16,722 nt of DNA from Pedosphaera sp. (GCA_009695405.1 SIAZ01000047.1:1-16722); one strand, 5' to 3'. Counted from the first letter of the stretch, positions 6,883 to 15,458 are shown. Numbers and translations: made by a program. Notes: generated by a model from the sequence alone, not told the origin.

Positions 6883-8461
6883 CCCATTTCTCTATCCTCT
6901 TGGAGCTGCGGTTAAATCAGCACCGTCGATACGGCCTAATATTCTTCTGGTTCTCGCAGATGACTTAGGTTTTTCCGATATCGGTGCCTACGGCGGTGAA
7001 ATTAAAACACCCAACTTAGATGCGCTGGCCGCGGGGGGGCTCCGGTTTACCCAATTTTATAATACAGCCCGATGCTGGCCTTCCCGTGCTGCTTTGCTCA
7101 CGGGTTATTATGCCCAACAAGTGCGGCGCGACACAGTTTCTGGGGTAAAAAGTGGCATCGCTGGGGTACGGCCTCCTTGGGCTCGGTTATTACCAGAATA
7201 CCTCCGTCCTTTCGGTTACCGCAATTATCATTCCGGCAAGTGGCATGTGGATGGAAAACCGCTCCAAAACGGATTTGATCACTCCTATAGTTTGGATGAT
7301 CACGACCGATACTTCTATCCCAAGCTTCATCGCGAAGATGATATCAATCTGCCCCCAGTGAAGACCAATAGCGGTTATTACGCGACCACGGCGATAGCCG
7401 AACACGCGATCCGTTGTCTGCGGGAACATGCTGCTCAATTTAGTGATCGGCCCTTCTTTAGTTTCGTTGCCTTTACCGCACCGCATTTTCCCGTGCAAGC
7501 CCCTGCCGAGGATGTGGAGCGGTATCTGAATCTCTACACCGTTGGGTGGGATTTATTGCGAATCCAAAGAGGGGGTCAACTCAAGCGCCTAGGAATTGCT
7601 ACGGACGCTTTGGCCTCAGTTGAACGTGATCTAGGCCCTCCCTATGGGTTTCCAACCGATCTTCTCAGTCTGGGGGCCCAAGAAGTGAACCGCCCACTGC
7701 CGTGGATTGAATTAACACCAGCGCAGCAGCGGTTTCAGGCTAATAAAATGGCCGTTCACGCCGCAATGGTCGATCGCATGGATCACGAAATTGGGCGTAT
7801 TATCTCTCAAATTCGCACCCAAGGGTCTCTCGAAAACACCGTGGTTTTATTTCTTTCGGATAATGGTGCTAGCGCCGAAATGATGGTCCGAGGTGACGGC
7901 CATCATCCTGAAGCGGTTTGTGGTACGGGTGCCACTTTTCTGAGTATCGGACCCGGATGGTCTTCCTTGGCAAATACTCCTTTTCGACGTCATAAAACCT
8001 GGGTGCACGAGGGCGGCATTTCTACGCCATTGATTGTTCATTGGCCTCAAGGAATTACTGCGCGAGGTGAAAATCGGACTACGCCAGGGCATCTTGTCGA
8101 CTTAGTACCCACCCTACTAGAAGTTGCCGATGGTTTCTCTCACATTTGGCAGGAAGGCAAAGCTGGGCCTGAATCTCCGGGGCTTAGCTTGACCCCAGTT
8201 TTTAAACAAGATCGCGATCTCCATCGAAAATTTCTCTGGTGGCATCACGAAGGAAATAGAGCCTTGAGGATAAGTTCTTGGAAGTTAGTTGCCGCTGGCA
8301 AGGATAACCCTTGGGAACTCTACGATCTTGCCGTTGATAGAGCAGAATCCAGAAATCTTGCTGCCGCTCATCCGGAACGTGTGAGTGCTATGGCCGCCCT
8401 CTGGACCCAGCAGGAAGAGCAACACACGGTTATCGCAAAAAGGGACCTGTCTAAACCTTAG
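6803..8461 (+). CDS. secreted sulfatase (formylglycine-dependent, arylsulfatase family)
   Basis: This protein of about 552 residues has an N-terminal hydrophobic leader (FLNYFRQASLLGLLLILAP), consistent with export. The sulfatase core is complete: N-terminal metal ligands D53-D54 in LVLADDLGFSDIG, formylglycine site C91-W-P-S-R, SGKWH with K146 and H148, metal ligands D353-N354 in LSDNGAS, and K398 and H402 in the RHKTWVHEGG block. Family members hydrolyse sulfate esters on carbohydrates or aromatics. Cys91 must be converted to formylglycine by an FGE or anSME enzyme encoded elsewhere. A stop at 6797-6799 lies just upstream in frame and no ATG occurs before the catalytic domain, so translation must begin at a non-ATG codon, most simply TTG 6803. 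A T8 run (6821-6828) sits in the leader. Substrate is unknown. Confidence 0.9.
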   Translation: MNSLFLFFLNYFRQASLLGLLLILAPSPFLYPLGAAVKSAPSIRPNILLVLADDLGFSDIGAYGGEIKTPNLDALAAGGLRFTQFYNTARCWPSRAALLTGYYAQQVRRDTVSGVKSGIAGVRPPWARLLPEYLRPFGYRNYHSGKWHVDGKPLQNGFDHSYSLDDHDRYFYPKLHREDDINLPPVKTNSGYYATTAIAEHAIRCLREHAAQFSDRPFFSFVAFTAPHFPVQAPAEDVERYLNLYTVGWDLLRIQRGGQLKRLGIATDALASVERDLGPPYGFPTDLLSLGAQEVNRPLPWIELTPAQQRFQANKMAVHAAMVDRMDHEIGRIISQIRTQGSLENTVVLFLSDNGASAEMMVRGDGHHPEAVCGTGATFLSIGPGWSSLANTPFRRHKTWVHEGGISTPLIVHWPQGITARGENRTTPGHLVDLVPTLLEVADGFSHIWQEGKAGPESPGLSLTPVFKQDRDLHRKFLWWHHEGNRALRISSWKLVAAGKDNPWELYDLAVDRAESRNLAAAHPERVSAMAALWTQQEEQHTVIAKRDLSKP

Positions 8462-8477
8462 TATTTTAGGGAGCGAT

Positions 8478-8491
8478 TGTCGGAAACGACA
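8478..8491. terminator. small hairpin after the sulfatase gene
   Basis: TGTCG and CGACA flank a GAAA tetraloop, a stable GNRA-type hairpin 17 bases after the sulfatase stop. No T-run follows, so it could be a weak terminator or an mRNA 3'-end stabiliser. Confidence 0.3.
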
Positions 8492-8531
8492 CGATTCAAA
8501 AGAACGTTCGCTTCATTCGAAAATTTATTAA

Positions 8532-8557
8532 TTATCAGTTGTAAGTTTTACTGATAA
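8532..8557. repeat. inverted repeat upstream of the HPt gene
   Basis: TTATCAGT (8532-8539) and ACTGATAA (8550-8557) are perfect 8-base inverted arms with a 10-base spacer in an AT-rich stretch 55 bases before the HPt start. A TTGACT box at 8569-8574 follows, but I see no good -10 box. The symmetry and spacing suit an operator for a dimeric regulator; an RNA hairpin is also possible. Confidence 0.35.
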
Positions 8558-8611
8558 AAATCCAATCTTTGACTAGAATTAGGTCGTTAACTTAACCCAG
8601 CCATCTCTCAC

Positions 8612-8992
8612 ATGACGCCTCTGGCCAACAACTTTGATCTCCCTCTGCTTGAGGCAACCAGTCGACAATTGGCTGAAGAAATCGGTTCAGAAAGTGCCTC
8701 GGAGCTATTCATGTGCTATCTGCAGGATTCTCCAGGTCGATTCGAAGAAATGAAGCGGCTTGTTGGCGTTGGTGATCGAAAATCACTAGGCCTCTTGGCT
8801 CATTCGATCAAAGGGAGTTCCTCAATTTTTGGTTTGTCTGCATTGGAATCGCTGGGACATCAGTTGGAGAATGAGTCTGAAACGGAAGGGTTAGAGCGGC
8901 TTGGAGGCCTTATTCAGGAATTGGATCGCGAATTTAAGCTCGCTGCTCCGGAGATTTTAAGACTGTCCTCTGAACTGGCCGCGCGGGCCTGA
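8612..8992 (+). CDS. HPt (histidine phosphotransfer) domain protein
   Basis: This 126-residue single-domain protein is predicted to be an all-helical four-helix bundle. The phosphoacceptor motif is AHSIKGSSSIFG with His64, followed by the typical LESLGHQLENESE helix. Stand-alone HPt proteins shuttle phosphoryl groups between the receiver domain of a hybrid histidine kinase and a downstream response regulator. No kinase or receiver gene is in the window, so it is an orphan relay protein whose partners must lie elsewhere. It starts at ATG 8612 with no Shine-Dalgarno sequence, and its own upstream region (about 150 bases with a clear inverted repeat) suggests separate transcription from the sulfatase. 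Confidence 0.88.
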   Translation: MTPLANNFDLPLLEATSRQLAEEIGSESASELFMCYLQDSPGRFEEMKRLVGVGDRKSLGLLAHSIKGSSSIFGLSALESLGHQLENESETEGLERLGGLIQELDREFKLAAPEILRLSSELAARA

Positions 8993-9120
8993 AGAGCGAT
9001 TTCAATTTGTCAATCGACAGCAGCACTGTGTCGGGTGAATTATGCCTTACCTGACATTCTGGCTGCGCTCGAACACCAAGACTGACAGCCCCCACCCTTT
9101 CACTCTTCTCCTTTTAGCAC

Positions 9121-10065
9121 ATGAAACCTTATTGGTCCGGAGTTTTTCCAGCTATCACCACTCAATTGCACAAGGACGGGTCTCTCGACTTGGAAGCAAC
9201 AGCTGTACACGCCCATATCCTAATTGAGAGCGGGGTTAGTGGATTGATTTTTCTGGGGTCCCTCGGTGAAAATCAATCGATGACGGGTAGCGAGAAGCGG
9301 TTGTTAATGGAAGCCATGATCCAAGCGGTCAAGGGTCGTGTGCCTGTCTTGAGTGGTGTGGCAGAATCAAGCCTGCAAGAAGCGATTCGCTACGTTAGGG
9401 ATCTCGAAAAATTAGGGATCGACGGCTTTATGCTTATGCCGCCGATGATTTATAAGTCGCCGGATCCTGAAGAGTCGCTGCATCACTTCCGCAATGTCGC
9501 CCGATCTACCGGGTTACCGATCATGGTCTATAATAATCCGATCAGTTATGGGCATGATATTACGCCCGAATTGTTCGCCACTTTAGCCACAGAAAAGAAC
9601 TTCGTTGCCCTCAAGGAAAGCTCCGGAAATATCCGGCGCATCACCGATTTACATAATGCTGTCGGCGGTCGCTATGCGATCTTTACCGGAGTCGATGATC
9701 TCGCACTCGAGGCATCGATCCTCGGTATCGATGGATGGGTAGCCGGCACTGGCATTGCTTTTCCCAGCGAAAATCAATATTTTTGGGAATTAACCCGCCG
9801 TGGAGATTGGGATGCGGCGCGTGATTTTTACCGTTGGTTCACTCCGCTTCTGCACTTGGATATTCATCCGAAATTCGTTCAGTATATTAAACTCGCCGTT
9901 CAAGAGTGCGGCATTGGAAAAGAATGGGTCCGCGCACCTCGGTTGGTGCTCAAGGGCCCTGAGCGTAAGGCAGTCCTGAAAATTATCCACGACGGTATCG
10001 CCACTCGCCCTAAACTTGCGAAGATCGGTAAGGTCGTGAAGTATGAGACAAAACCGAAGCGCTAG
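9121..10065 (+). CDS. dihydrodipicolinate synthase/N-acetylneuraminate lyase family protein (non-DapA type)
   Basis: This 314-residue cytoplasmic TIM-barrel class I aldolase has the family Schiff-base lysine K165 in FVALKESSG and the catalytic tyrosine Y137 in MVYNNP, plus GGRYAIFTGVDDLALEA in the second half. The pyruvate-binding loop reads GSLGE (46-50) where true DapA has GTTGE, so the second loop threonine is replaced by leucine and the DapA proton relay is probably absent. Length also exceeds the usual 290-300 residues. This points to another member of the superfamily, such as a 2-keto-3-deoxy sugar acid aldolase or a dehydratase/deaminase like the pyrroline-4-hydroxy-2-carboxylate deaminase group; the N-terminal WSGVFPAITTQ and GSLGEN wording fits the latter from memory. 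It starts at ATG 9121, 128 bases after the HPt gene, with no metabolic neighbours to fix the substrate. Confidence 0.85.
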   Translation: MKPYWSGVFPAITTQLHKDGSLDLEATAVHAHILIESGVSGLIFLGSLGENQSMTGSEKRLLMEAMIQAVKGRVPVLSGVAESSLQEAIRYVRDLEKLGIDGFMLMPPMIYKSPDPEESLHHFRNVARSTGLPIMVYNNPISYGHDITPELFATLATEKNFVALKESSGNIRRITDLHNAVGGRYAIFTGVDDLALEASILGIDGWVAGTGIAFPSENQYFWELTRRGDWDAARDFYRWFTPLLHLDIHPKFVQYIKLAVQECGIGKEWVRAPRLVLKGPERKAVLKIIHDGIATRPKLAKIGKVVKYETKPKR

Positions 10066-10177
10066 GTACTAAATCCCGAGCGAGATCCGTTTGCTTGGTA
10101 TCAACATTAGAGTTTTTAACCCCTGTTTCTTCGCGCGGCTTGGCTCCGAGGGCGTAAACCCTTATAAACACCCAGTG

Positions 10178-11446
10178 ATGCCGCCATTTCAACGTCCGTC
10201 CTTCCGTCCATTAAGACCGTTCCGCGCCCAAAATTCGGGCGATGGCCCGGTCGCGGCACCTTCGGTGGATACCTCAAAATGGCAGGCTCCTTGGGTTTGG
10301 TTGAAGTACCACACGGCAAATCCTGTTGTGTACCCAGCCATGATCCGCGATGCCTCGGCGGGGGCTAAACCTGGCGATTGGGTCCATGTTTACGACAAAA
10401 CTGGAGCCCCAGCCGGTAATGGACTTTGGAATCCAAGATCACGGGTTCCTTTAAGGATGCTTCACAGCGGTGAGCAATTTGTGGAGGAGACCTTCCTGAC
10501 AGAATTAGTAGATCGAGCCATTCGTCACCGTATCGATTTCCTGCAACTACCTAAGGTCACCGATGCCTTTCGGGTGGTGCATTCCGATGCCGATGGCTTG
10601 AGCGGTTTAATTGTCGATAAATTTGCTGATGTCCTGAGTATTTAGGTCCATAGCCTTGGTATGTTTCAACGGATCGGACCTTGGATCGCGCGGATGCACG
10701 AACTGCTGGGAACCAAGCGAGTGGTATTTGATATCGATGACACTGTCTCAAAAAACGAGGGTATTTCCTCTAATTTAGCCAAGATGGACCCGGTGCGAAT
10801 GGTGAAGATTACTGAGCATGGAGTCCGCTATGAAGTCGACTTTGCTGAAGGGCATAAAACGGGGTTCTTTTGCGATCAACGCGATAATCGACTTAAACTC
10901 TCTCGCTACACTCAAGGTCAACGCGTTCTCGATTTGTGCTGTTATTCGGGTGGGTTTTCCATTGCATCAATGCTTCTCGGTGGTGCAGTTGAAGCTACTG
11001 GAGTCGATCTCGACGAAGCAGCGATCGCGATGTCTAAACGCAATGGCAACATCAATAAGGTCCGCGTTAATTGGACTCATTGCGATGCCTTTAGCTACGC
11101 GCGTCAAATGCGCGATAATGGAAGTCAGTGGGATACAGTTGTACTCGACCCACCCAAGCTCATTCATAGTCGCGATGACGAAGACGCTGCGGAAGGGCGT
11201 CAACGCTATGAGGATCTCAATGGATTGGGCATGGTGCTAACTCGTCCGGGTGGATTGCTGGTGACCTGTTCCTGTTCAGGAATGCTTTCTGCCGAAGAAT
11301 TTGATGATATCGTTATTCGAATGGCCGCTCGAACTCGCCGTAAGCTGCAGATTTTAGATCGAACGGGTCCGGGTGAAGATCATCCAGTTATGTCGAATTG
11401 TCCCGAAAGCCGTTATTTGAAAGTCATTTGGGCGCGGGTTTGGTAG
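10178..11446 (+). pseudogene. rlmI: RlmI-type 23S rRNA (cytosine) methyltransferase, interrupted by an in-frame TAG
   Basis: Reading from ATG 10178, the first 155 codons encode a basic tail, a PUA-like domain (about 38-100) and the start of the linker domain (DGLSGLIVDKFADVLSI). Codon 156 is TAG (10643-10645). The same frame continues at once with VHSLGMFQRIGPWIARMHEL and runs to TAG at 11446. The second part has the complete SAM domain: RVLDLCCYSGGF motif I, GVDLDEAA, catalytic-motif LDPPK, and the TCSCSG cysteine region. The family (COG1092; E. coli RlmI makes m5C1962 in 23S rRNA) is normally one chain of about 390-420 residues, so a single codon breaks an otherwise intact gene. Homologues have a glutamate or glutamine-like residue there as I recall, one base from TAG. 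It may be a fresh pseudogene, a sequence error, readthrough, or two separate products with restart at ATG 10661. Confidence 0.85.
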
Positions 11447-11505
11447 CGGGCATTCTATCGGCGCACCGATACCCGACCTCAGGTTTCGATAAGGGGAGTT
11501 TGTAT

Positions 11506-11556
11506 ATGTCGGATGGCGCTCAACCGACTTTTACTTTACCTTCGAGTGAGACTTGA
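11506..11556 (+). CDS. possible 16-residue leader peptide upstream of htpG
   Basis: ATG 11506 opens a 16-codon frame ending in TGA at 11554-11556 and encoding MSDGAQPTFTLPSSET. It is preceded at 7-9 bases by AAGGGGAG, a good Shine-Dalgarno sequence in a window where the main genes generally lack one. It lies 87 bases before htpG. This could be a translated leader or small protein, or coincidence. Confidence 0.2.
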   Translation: MSDGAQPTFTLPSSET

Positions 11557-11643
11557 CACCGGAGGTCGGTGAGCGAGTAGAACTGTCCTTTCGATCCGAT
11601 CTACTCCCAGCGGGTCGGACCATCCAGAACGCAGAATTTAATC

Positions 11644-13485
11644 ATGAGCCAACCGGAACAGCATTCATTTCAAGCCGAGATCCAGCAACTTCTCGGAATC
11701 GTCATCAACTCGCTCTACACGGACCGAGAGGTCTTCGTGCGGGAACTTATTTCGAACGCCGCCGACGCGTGCGAAAAGGTCCGCTTCCTTCGGACGAGCG
11801 GCGAGATTGCTGGCGGCGATGTGGAACCGACTATTACTCTCACAACGGATACTGAAGCCGGAACATTGACTTTGACGGATACCGGTATCGGTATGACCCG
11901 AGAGGAGTTGGTGCAGAATTTGGGAACAATCGCGCATTCTGGTACTAAAGCATTCCTGAAGGGACTTGCTGATCAGCAGAAGCCAGATACACGTTTGATC
12001 GGTCAGTTCGGGGTGGGATTTTACGCGGCGTTTATGGCTGCAAAACAGGTAGACGTGTATTCCCGTTCGCAGAGAGATACGACCGAGGGTTGGCGTTGGA
12101 CAAGCGAAGGAGGAAATGGATTCGTACTTGAGCCCGCACCCGATGCCGCCCCAGGGACTCGGATTGTTCTGGCTCTCAAAGACGATGCGAAGGATTTCGC
12201 CGAACCTGAAACTCTTGAGCGGATCATTAAGCAATACTCAAACTTCGTCGCCTTCCCGCTAGAACTGAATGGAACACAACTCAACACCGTGCAAGCCATT
12301 TGGGCACGGTCAAAGAATGAGGTGAAGGAGGAAGAATATAGCCAATTTTACGAGTTTCTGGCTCACGACAAAGAGGCACCTTTATACCGGTTACACTTCA
12401 CCGCCGACGCTCCTATCGCCATTCAGTCGCTCCTTTATGTGCCCTCGAGGAGTATGGAAATGCCAGGAATGGGACGTCAGGAATCTGAAGTCCAACTGTA
12501 CTGCCGAAAAGTCTTGATTGATTCCAAGTCTCGTGGGCTATTGCCGGAGTGGTTGCGGTTTATCCGTGGCGTCGTGGATAGCGAGGATCTACCGCTCAAT
12601 GTGTCACGCGAACGGATGCAGGATTCTAGCCTGATGCAGAAGCTCAGTAAGGCCCTGACCAATCGCTTCCTCAAACACTTGGGTGAAGAGGCTGAAAAAG
12701 ATCCGATCGCTTATGACAAATTTTACACCGAGTTCCATCGCTTCATTAAGGAAGGCGTCCTCAGTGATTGGGAGCATCAAGCGACTTTGGGTAAACTTTT
12801 GCGCTACGACTCTTCCGCTATGGAAACCGGCAAAAAGACCTCTCTTCCCGACTATGTGAAGCGTATGCCTGAAGGACAAAAAGAGATCTATTATCTTTTG
12901 GCCAAGGATCGTGCCTCTGCTGAGGGAAGCCCGTACTTCGAGGTTTTCCGTGAGAGAAAGTTTGAGGTGCTCTTTGTCGAAGATCCGATTGATGAATTTG
13001 TCATGGATCGTTTGCGCGAATTTGACGGTAAAACAATCACGGCAGCGGAAAAGGCGGCGTTAGACTTGGATAATCAGAATAAAGAAGGAGCTCTATCGGA
13101 TGACGATGCCGCCGCTCTCTCAGGATGGCTCAAGCTGACATTAGGCGAAGCCGTGAAAGAGGTTCGGTCATCAAAGCGCCTCGTGGAGAGTCCGGTGGTC
13201 ATGGTGGAAAGTGACAAATCCCTCACCGCTTCGATGCGTCGAACTTTAAAGTTAATGGGACGAGATATGGCTGAGATGACCGACCCGTCACCCGATCTGG
13301 AAATCAATCCGCGCCATCCGGTGGTGGTGAAGTTAAACTTGTTGCGTCAAACAGACGGCCCACTCGCTAGCTTGGTCGCTGAACAACTCTTCGATCAGGC
13401 CCGCTTGGCTTCCGGACGCCTCGAAGATCCGCGAGCGATGTTGCAACGGATGAACACCTTGCTCTCCAAGGTTGTTGGCGCCTGA
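11644..13485 (+). CDS. htpG: molecular chaperone HtpG (Hsp90)
   Basis: This 613-residue protein is full length for bacterial Hsp90. The N-terminal GHKL ATPase shows E34 and N38 in RELISNAADA, the nucleotide-binding DTGIGMT (79-85), the lid segment LGTIAHSGTKAF, and GQFGVGFYAAF (120-130). The middle domain carries the conserved LPLNVSRERMQ catalytic-loop region, and the C-terminal dimerisation domain ends near the stop. It acts as a homodimer in the cytosol, using ATP to remodel client proteins with DnaK. The start is ATG 11644 without a Shine-Dalgarno sequence. The 197-base upstream gap shows a TTGACA box at 11553-11558 but no convincing -10 box and no CIRCE repeat, so I cannot state how heat regulation works here. 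Confidence 0.97.
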   Translation: MSQPEQHSFQAEIQQLLGIVINSLYTDREVFVRELISNAADACEKVRFLRTSGEIAGGDVEPTITLTTDTEAGTLTLTDTGIGMTREELVQNLGTIAHSGTKAFLKGLADQQKPDTRLIGQFGVGFYAAFMAAKQVDVYSRSQRDTTEGWRWTSEGGNGFVLEPAPDAAPGTRIVLALKDDAKDFAEPETLERIIKQYSNFVAFPLELNGTQLNTVQAIWARSKNEVKEEEYSQFYEFLAHDKEAPLYRLHFTADAPIAIQSLLYVPSRSMEMPGMGRQESEVQLYCRKVLIDSKSRGLLPEWLRFIRGVVDSEDLPLNVSRERMQDSSLMQKLSKALTNRFLKHLGEEAEKDPIAYDKFYTEFHRFIKEGVLSDWEHQATLGKLLRYDSSAMETGKKTSLPDYVKRMPEGQKEIYYLLAKDRASAEGSPYFEVFRERKFEVLFVEDPIDEFVMDRLREFDGKTITAAEKAALDLDNQNKEGALSDDDAAALSGWLKLTLGEAVKEVRSSKRLVESPVVMVESDKSLTASMRRTLKLMGRDMAEMTDPSPDLEINPRHPVVVKLNLLRQTDGPLASLVAEQLFDQARLASGRLEDPRAMLQRMNTLLSKVVGA

Positions 13486-13505
13486 TTTACCTTCCAAATC
13501 GAAGG

Positions 13506-13533
13506 GACGGTTCCGATTTCTGCCGGAACCGTC
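13506..13533. terminator. convergent hairpin terminator between htpG and ychF
   Basis: GACGGTTCCG (13506-13515) and CGGAACCGTC (13524-13533) form a perfect 10-bp stem with an 8-base loop, placed midway in the 59-base gap between two converging genes. There is no T-run on either side, but the position and symmetry suit a bidirectional terminator. Confidence 0.65.
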
Positions 13534-13544
13534 TTGGTAACTCT

Positions 13545-14648
13545 TTACACGTTAAACTTAAAGAGGAGGACGTCGCCATCAGCCACGACGTATTCCTTCC
13601 CTTCCATTCGGTAGAGGCCTTTTTCGCGAGCCACAGCGACCGATCCGCAAGTGACCAAGTCTTTGTAAGAGACCGTTTCAGCCTTGATAAAGCCACGCTC
13701 GAAGTCGCTGTGGATCACGCCGGCCGCTTTCGGGGCGGTGTCCCCAGCGTGAATAGTCCACGCGCGAACCTCCTTTTCGCCTGCAGTAAAGTAAGTCCGC
13801 AACCCTAGTAAATGATAGGTCGCACGAATCAGTGATCCAACTCCGGATTCCTGCACTCCCATTTCCGCGAGAAATCCCTTGGCCTCCTCATCGGTGAGGT
13901 CGACGAGATCGCTTTCAATCTGAGCACTAACCACCGTGGCTTCACAGCCAAGATTGATCTTCGCGTAGTCACGGACTTTAATCACAAAGGGATTCGTATC
14001 CGCTGTGGCTAAGTCCCCTTCTTTGACGTTGCAGGCAAAAATTGTCGGCTTGTCGGTCATTAACCAGAAGGTCTTCGTCAACACCTTATCCTCTGCAGTC
14101 AGTTCACATGTCAGTGCGGGTCGACCCGTGTCCAAATGGGGCTTTAGTTTGTGCAGAACAGCTTGTTCCGCTTGCGCTTCCTTGATCCCTCGCTTGGCAT
14201 CTTTGCCAACTTTGTCGAGTCGCTTGTTCACCGCTTCTAGATCCGCTAACACTAACTCTGTGTTGATAATTTCAATGTCGCGAACTGGATCCACGCTGCC
14301 GGTGACGTGGTGAATATCGGGGTCTTCGAAGCAACGTACCACTTGAACGATGGCGTCCACTTCACGGATGTGAGTGAGAAACTTGTTACCCAAGCCCTCA
14401 CCCGCACTGGCGCCCTTCACCAGTCCTGCGATATCAACGAACTCAATCGCAGCGGGAATGACAACGGTCGTCTTGGCAATCCCTTGGAGGACGCCGAGTC
14501 GCTCATCCGGCACGGTGACAATCCCTACATTAGGATCGATCGTACAGAATGGGTAATTTGCTGCCTGCGCCTTGCGGGTGCGGGTGACAGCGTTAAATAG
14601 GGTCGATTTACCAACGTTAGGCAAACCAACGATGCCGGTCTTAAGCAT
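13545..14648 (-). CDS. ychF: redox-regulated ATPase YchF (OLA1 family)
   Basis: This 367-residue protein is full length for the family. The Obg-related P-loop is GLPNVGKST (8-16), G3 is DIAGL (72-76), and the G4 position reads NVKEGD rather than NKxD, the change that gives YchF/OLA1 ATP instead of GTP preference. The family's coiled-coil insertion follows G3, and the C-terminal TGS domain carries FTAGEKEVRAW and HSDFERGF. YchF binds ribosomes and is linked to translation and oxidative stress responses. The start is ATG at 14648, inside the family-typical MLKTGIVGLPNVG. It lies 67 bases downstream of the 14716-15375 gene on the same strand, so the two may be co-transcribed. Confidence 0.97.
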   Translation of the reverse strand: MLKTGIVGLPNVGKSTLFNAVTRTRKAQAANYPFCTIDPNVGIVTVPDERLGVLQGIAKTTVVIPAAIEFVDIAGLVKGASAGEGLGNKFLTHIREVDAIVQVVRCFEDPDIHHVTGSVDPVRDIEIINTELVLADLEAVNKRLDKVGKDAKRGIKEAQAEQAVLHKLKPHLDTGRPALTCELTAEDKVLTKTFWLMTDKPTIFACNVKEGDLATADTNPFVIKVRDYAKINLGCEATVVSAQIESDLVDLTDEEAKGFLAEMGVQESGVGSLIRATYHLLGLRTYFTAGEKEVRAWTIHAGDTAPKAAGVIHSDFERGFIKAETVSYKDLVTCGSVAVAREKGLYRMEGKEYVVADGDVLLFKFNV

Positions 14649-14715
14649 AATTCGGGCAGCAGGAAAGCGGGGCGAGGCTTCGGGGGAAAGGGGATTCTCA
14701 CAACTTCGTGCGATT

Positions 14716-15375
14716 TTAGAGAATCTGAAGTCCGGACTTAGGCTGAGAATCGAGCACTTTATTCGCTGATTCAGGCAACATTCTTACGCTTTCATCGAGA
14801 AGACGCTGTGCTTCGGCGGGGTTGACTGCGATCTGCTCGGCATGATTTCGAAGGAGCGCCGTGGCGTAGTGAACCAACCCTTGACGCAAGGGGATTCCAA
14901 AGACAGCAAGAACCACTCCGAAGACAATGGGGTTCCATCCTCGCGCTTGCCCTGTCTCAATCGCATCAAGATAGCATTGAATGATTTTTTGGTCCCGTAA
15001 TGCCCGTAATCGTCCCAATTGATGCCTACCGACACAGCAAGACGCTTTAGCCAGTGAAGGAGAAAGATCTCGCCCAAAGCGCTGATCTAGTTGGAGGAGT
15101 TCCCGATGATACCCGCGACGGGTTAATTCTGCCGCTTGAAGAATAGCTGGCCATTCCGTGTTCTGAATCAGCCCTTCCCGAAGCTCAGCTAGCACTTTTC
15201 CGGCTAAAATACCGCGCGTAACTGGCGCCCAACTCCTCGGATTCTCAGGAATCCCCAATTGTTCAACAATGGTGGATAGACTGCTTACCGAGTCAGAATT
15301 GGGGTCGGATCTTTGAGCCGTTACTGGGTTAAACTCTGCGGACATCTGAGCTTGAGCGTAAACTGTATCGGCCAT
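14716..15375 (-). CDS. hypothetical helical protein, distantly UreF-like
   Basis: This 219-residue protein is not confidently recognised. The first 40 residues are polar and low in complexity; the rest looks all-helical. The block GWNPIVFGVVLAVFGIPLRQ and the following alanine-rich helix resemble the second half of UreF-type urease accessory proteins, as does the overall length, but the UreF N-terminal glycine-histidine-serine motif is not visible and no urease gene is nearby. I therefore name it only as UreF-like at best. The frame is open to a TTG at 15420, but ATG 15375 has GGAAG upstream and seems the better start. It precedes ychF on the same strand by 67 bases and diverges from the tRNA-Val gene. 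Confidence 0.6.
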   Translation of the reverse strand: MADTVYAQAQMSAEFNPVTAQRSDPNSDSVSSLSTIVEQLGIPENPRSWAPVTRGILAGKVLAELREGLIQNTEWPAILQAAELTRRGYHRELLQLDQRFGRDLSPSLAKASCCVGRHQLGRLRALRDQKIIQCYLDAIETGQARGWNPIVFGVVLAVFGIPLRQGLVHYATALLRNHAEQIAVNPAEAQRLLDESVRMLPESANKVLDSQPKSGLQIL

Positions 15376-15410
15376 TGGACCAACTTCCGAACAGCTTTTT
15401 GACTGGTAGA

Positions 15411-15438
15411 TTGAAAACAAAATTAGTTTCGATTAACT
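15411..15438 (+). promoter_or_regulatory. possible sigma70-type promoter of the tRNA-Val gene
   Basis: TTGAAA (15411-15416) and TTAACT (15433-15438) are spaced by 16 bases and would start transcription about 10-15 bases before the tRNA 5' end at 15459. The matches are partial (5/6 and 4/6). The tract lies in the divergent gap between the UreF-like gene and the tRNA. Confidence 0.35.
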
Positions 15439-15458
15439 TCGTCCACGTCGGTTCGGTG

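Noticed and set aside
10643..11446. Genome-wide recoding of TAG as a sense codon
   Set aside because: TAG ends the sulfatase (8459-8461), aldolase (10063-10065) and rlmI (11444-11446) reading frames at the expected family C-termini, so it acts as a normal stop.
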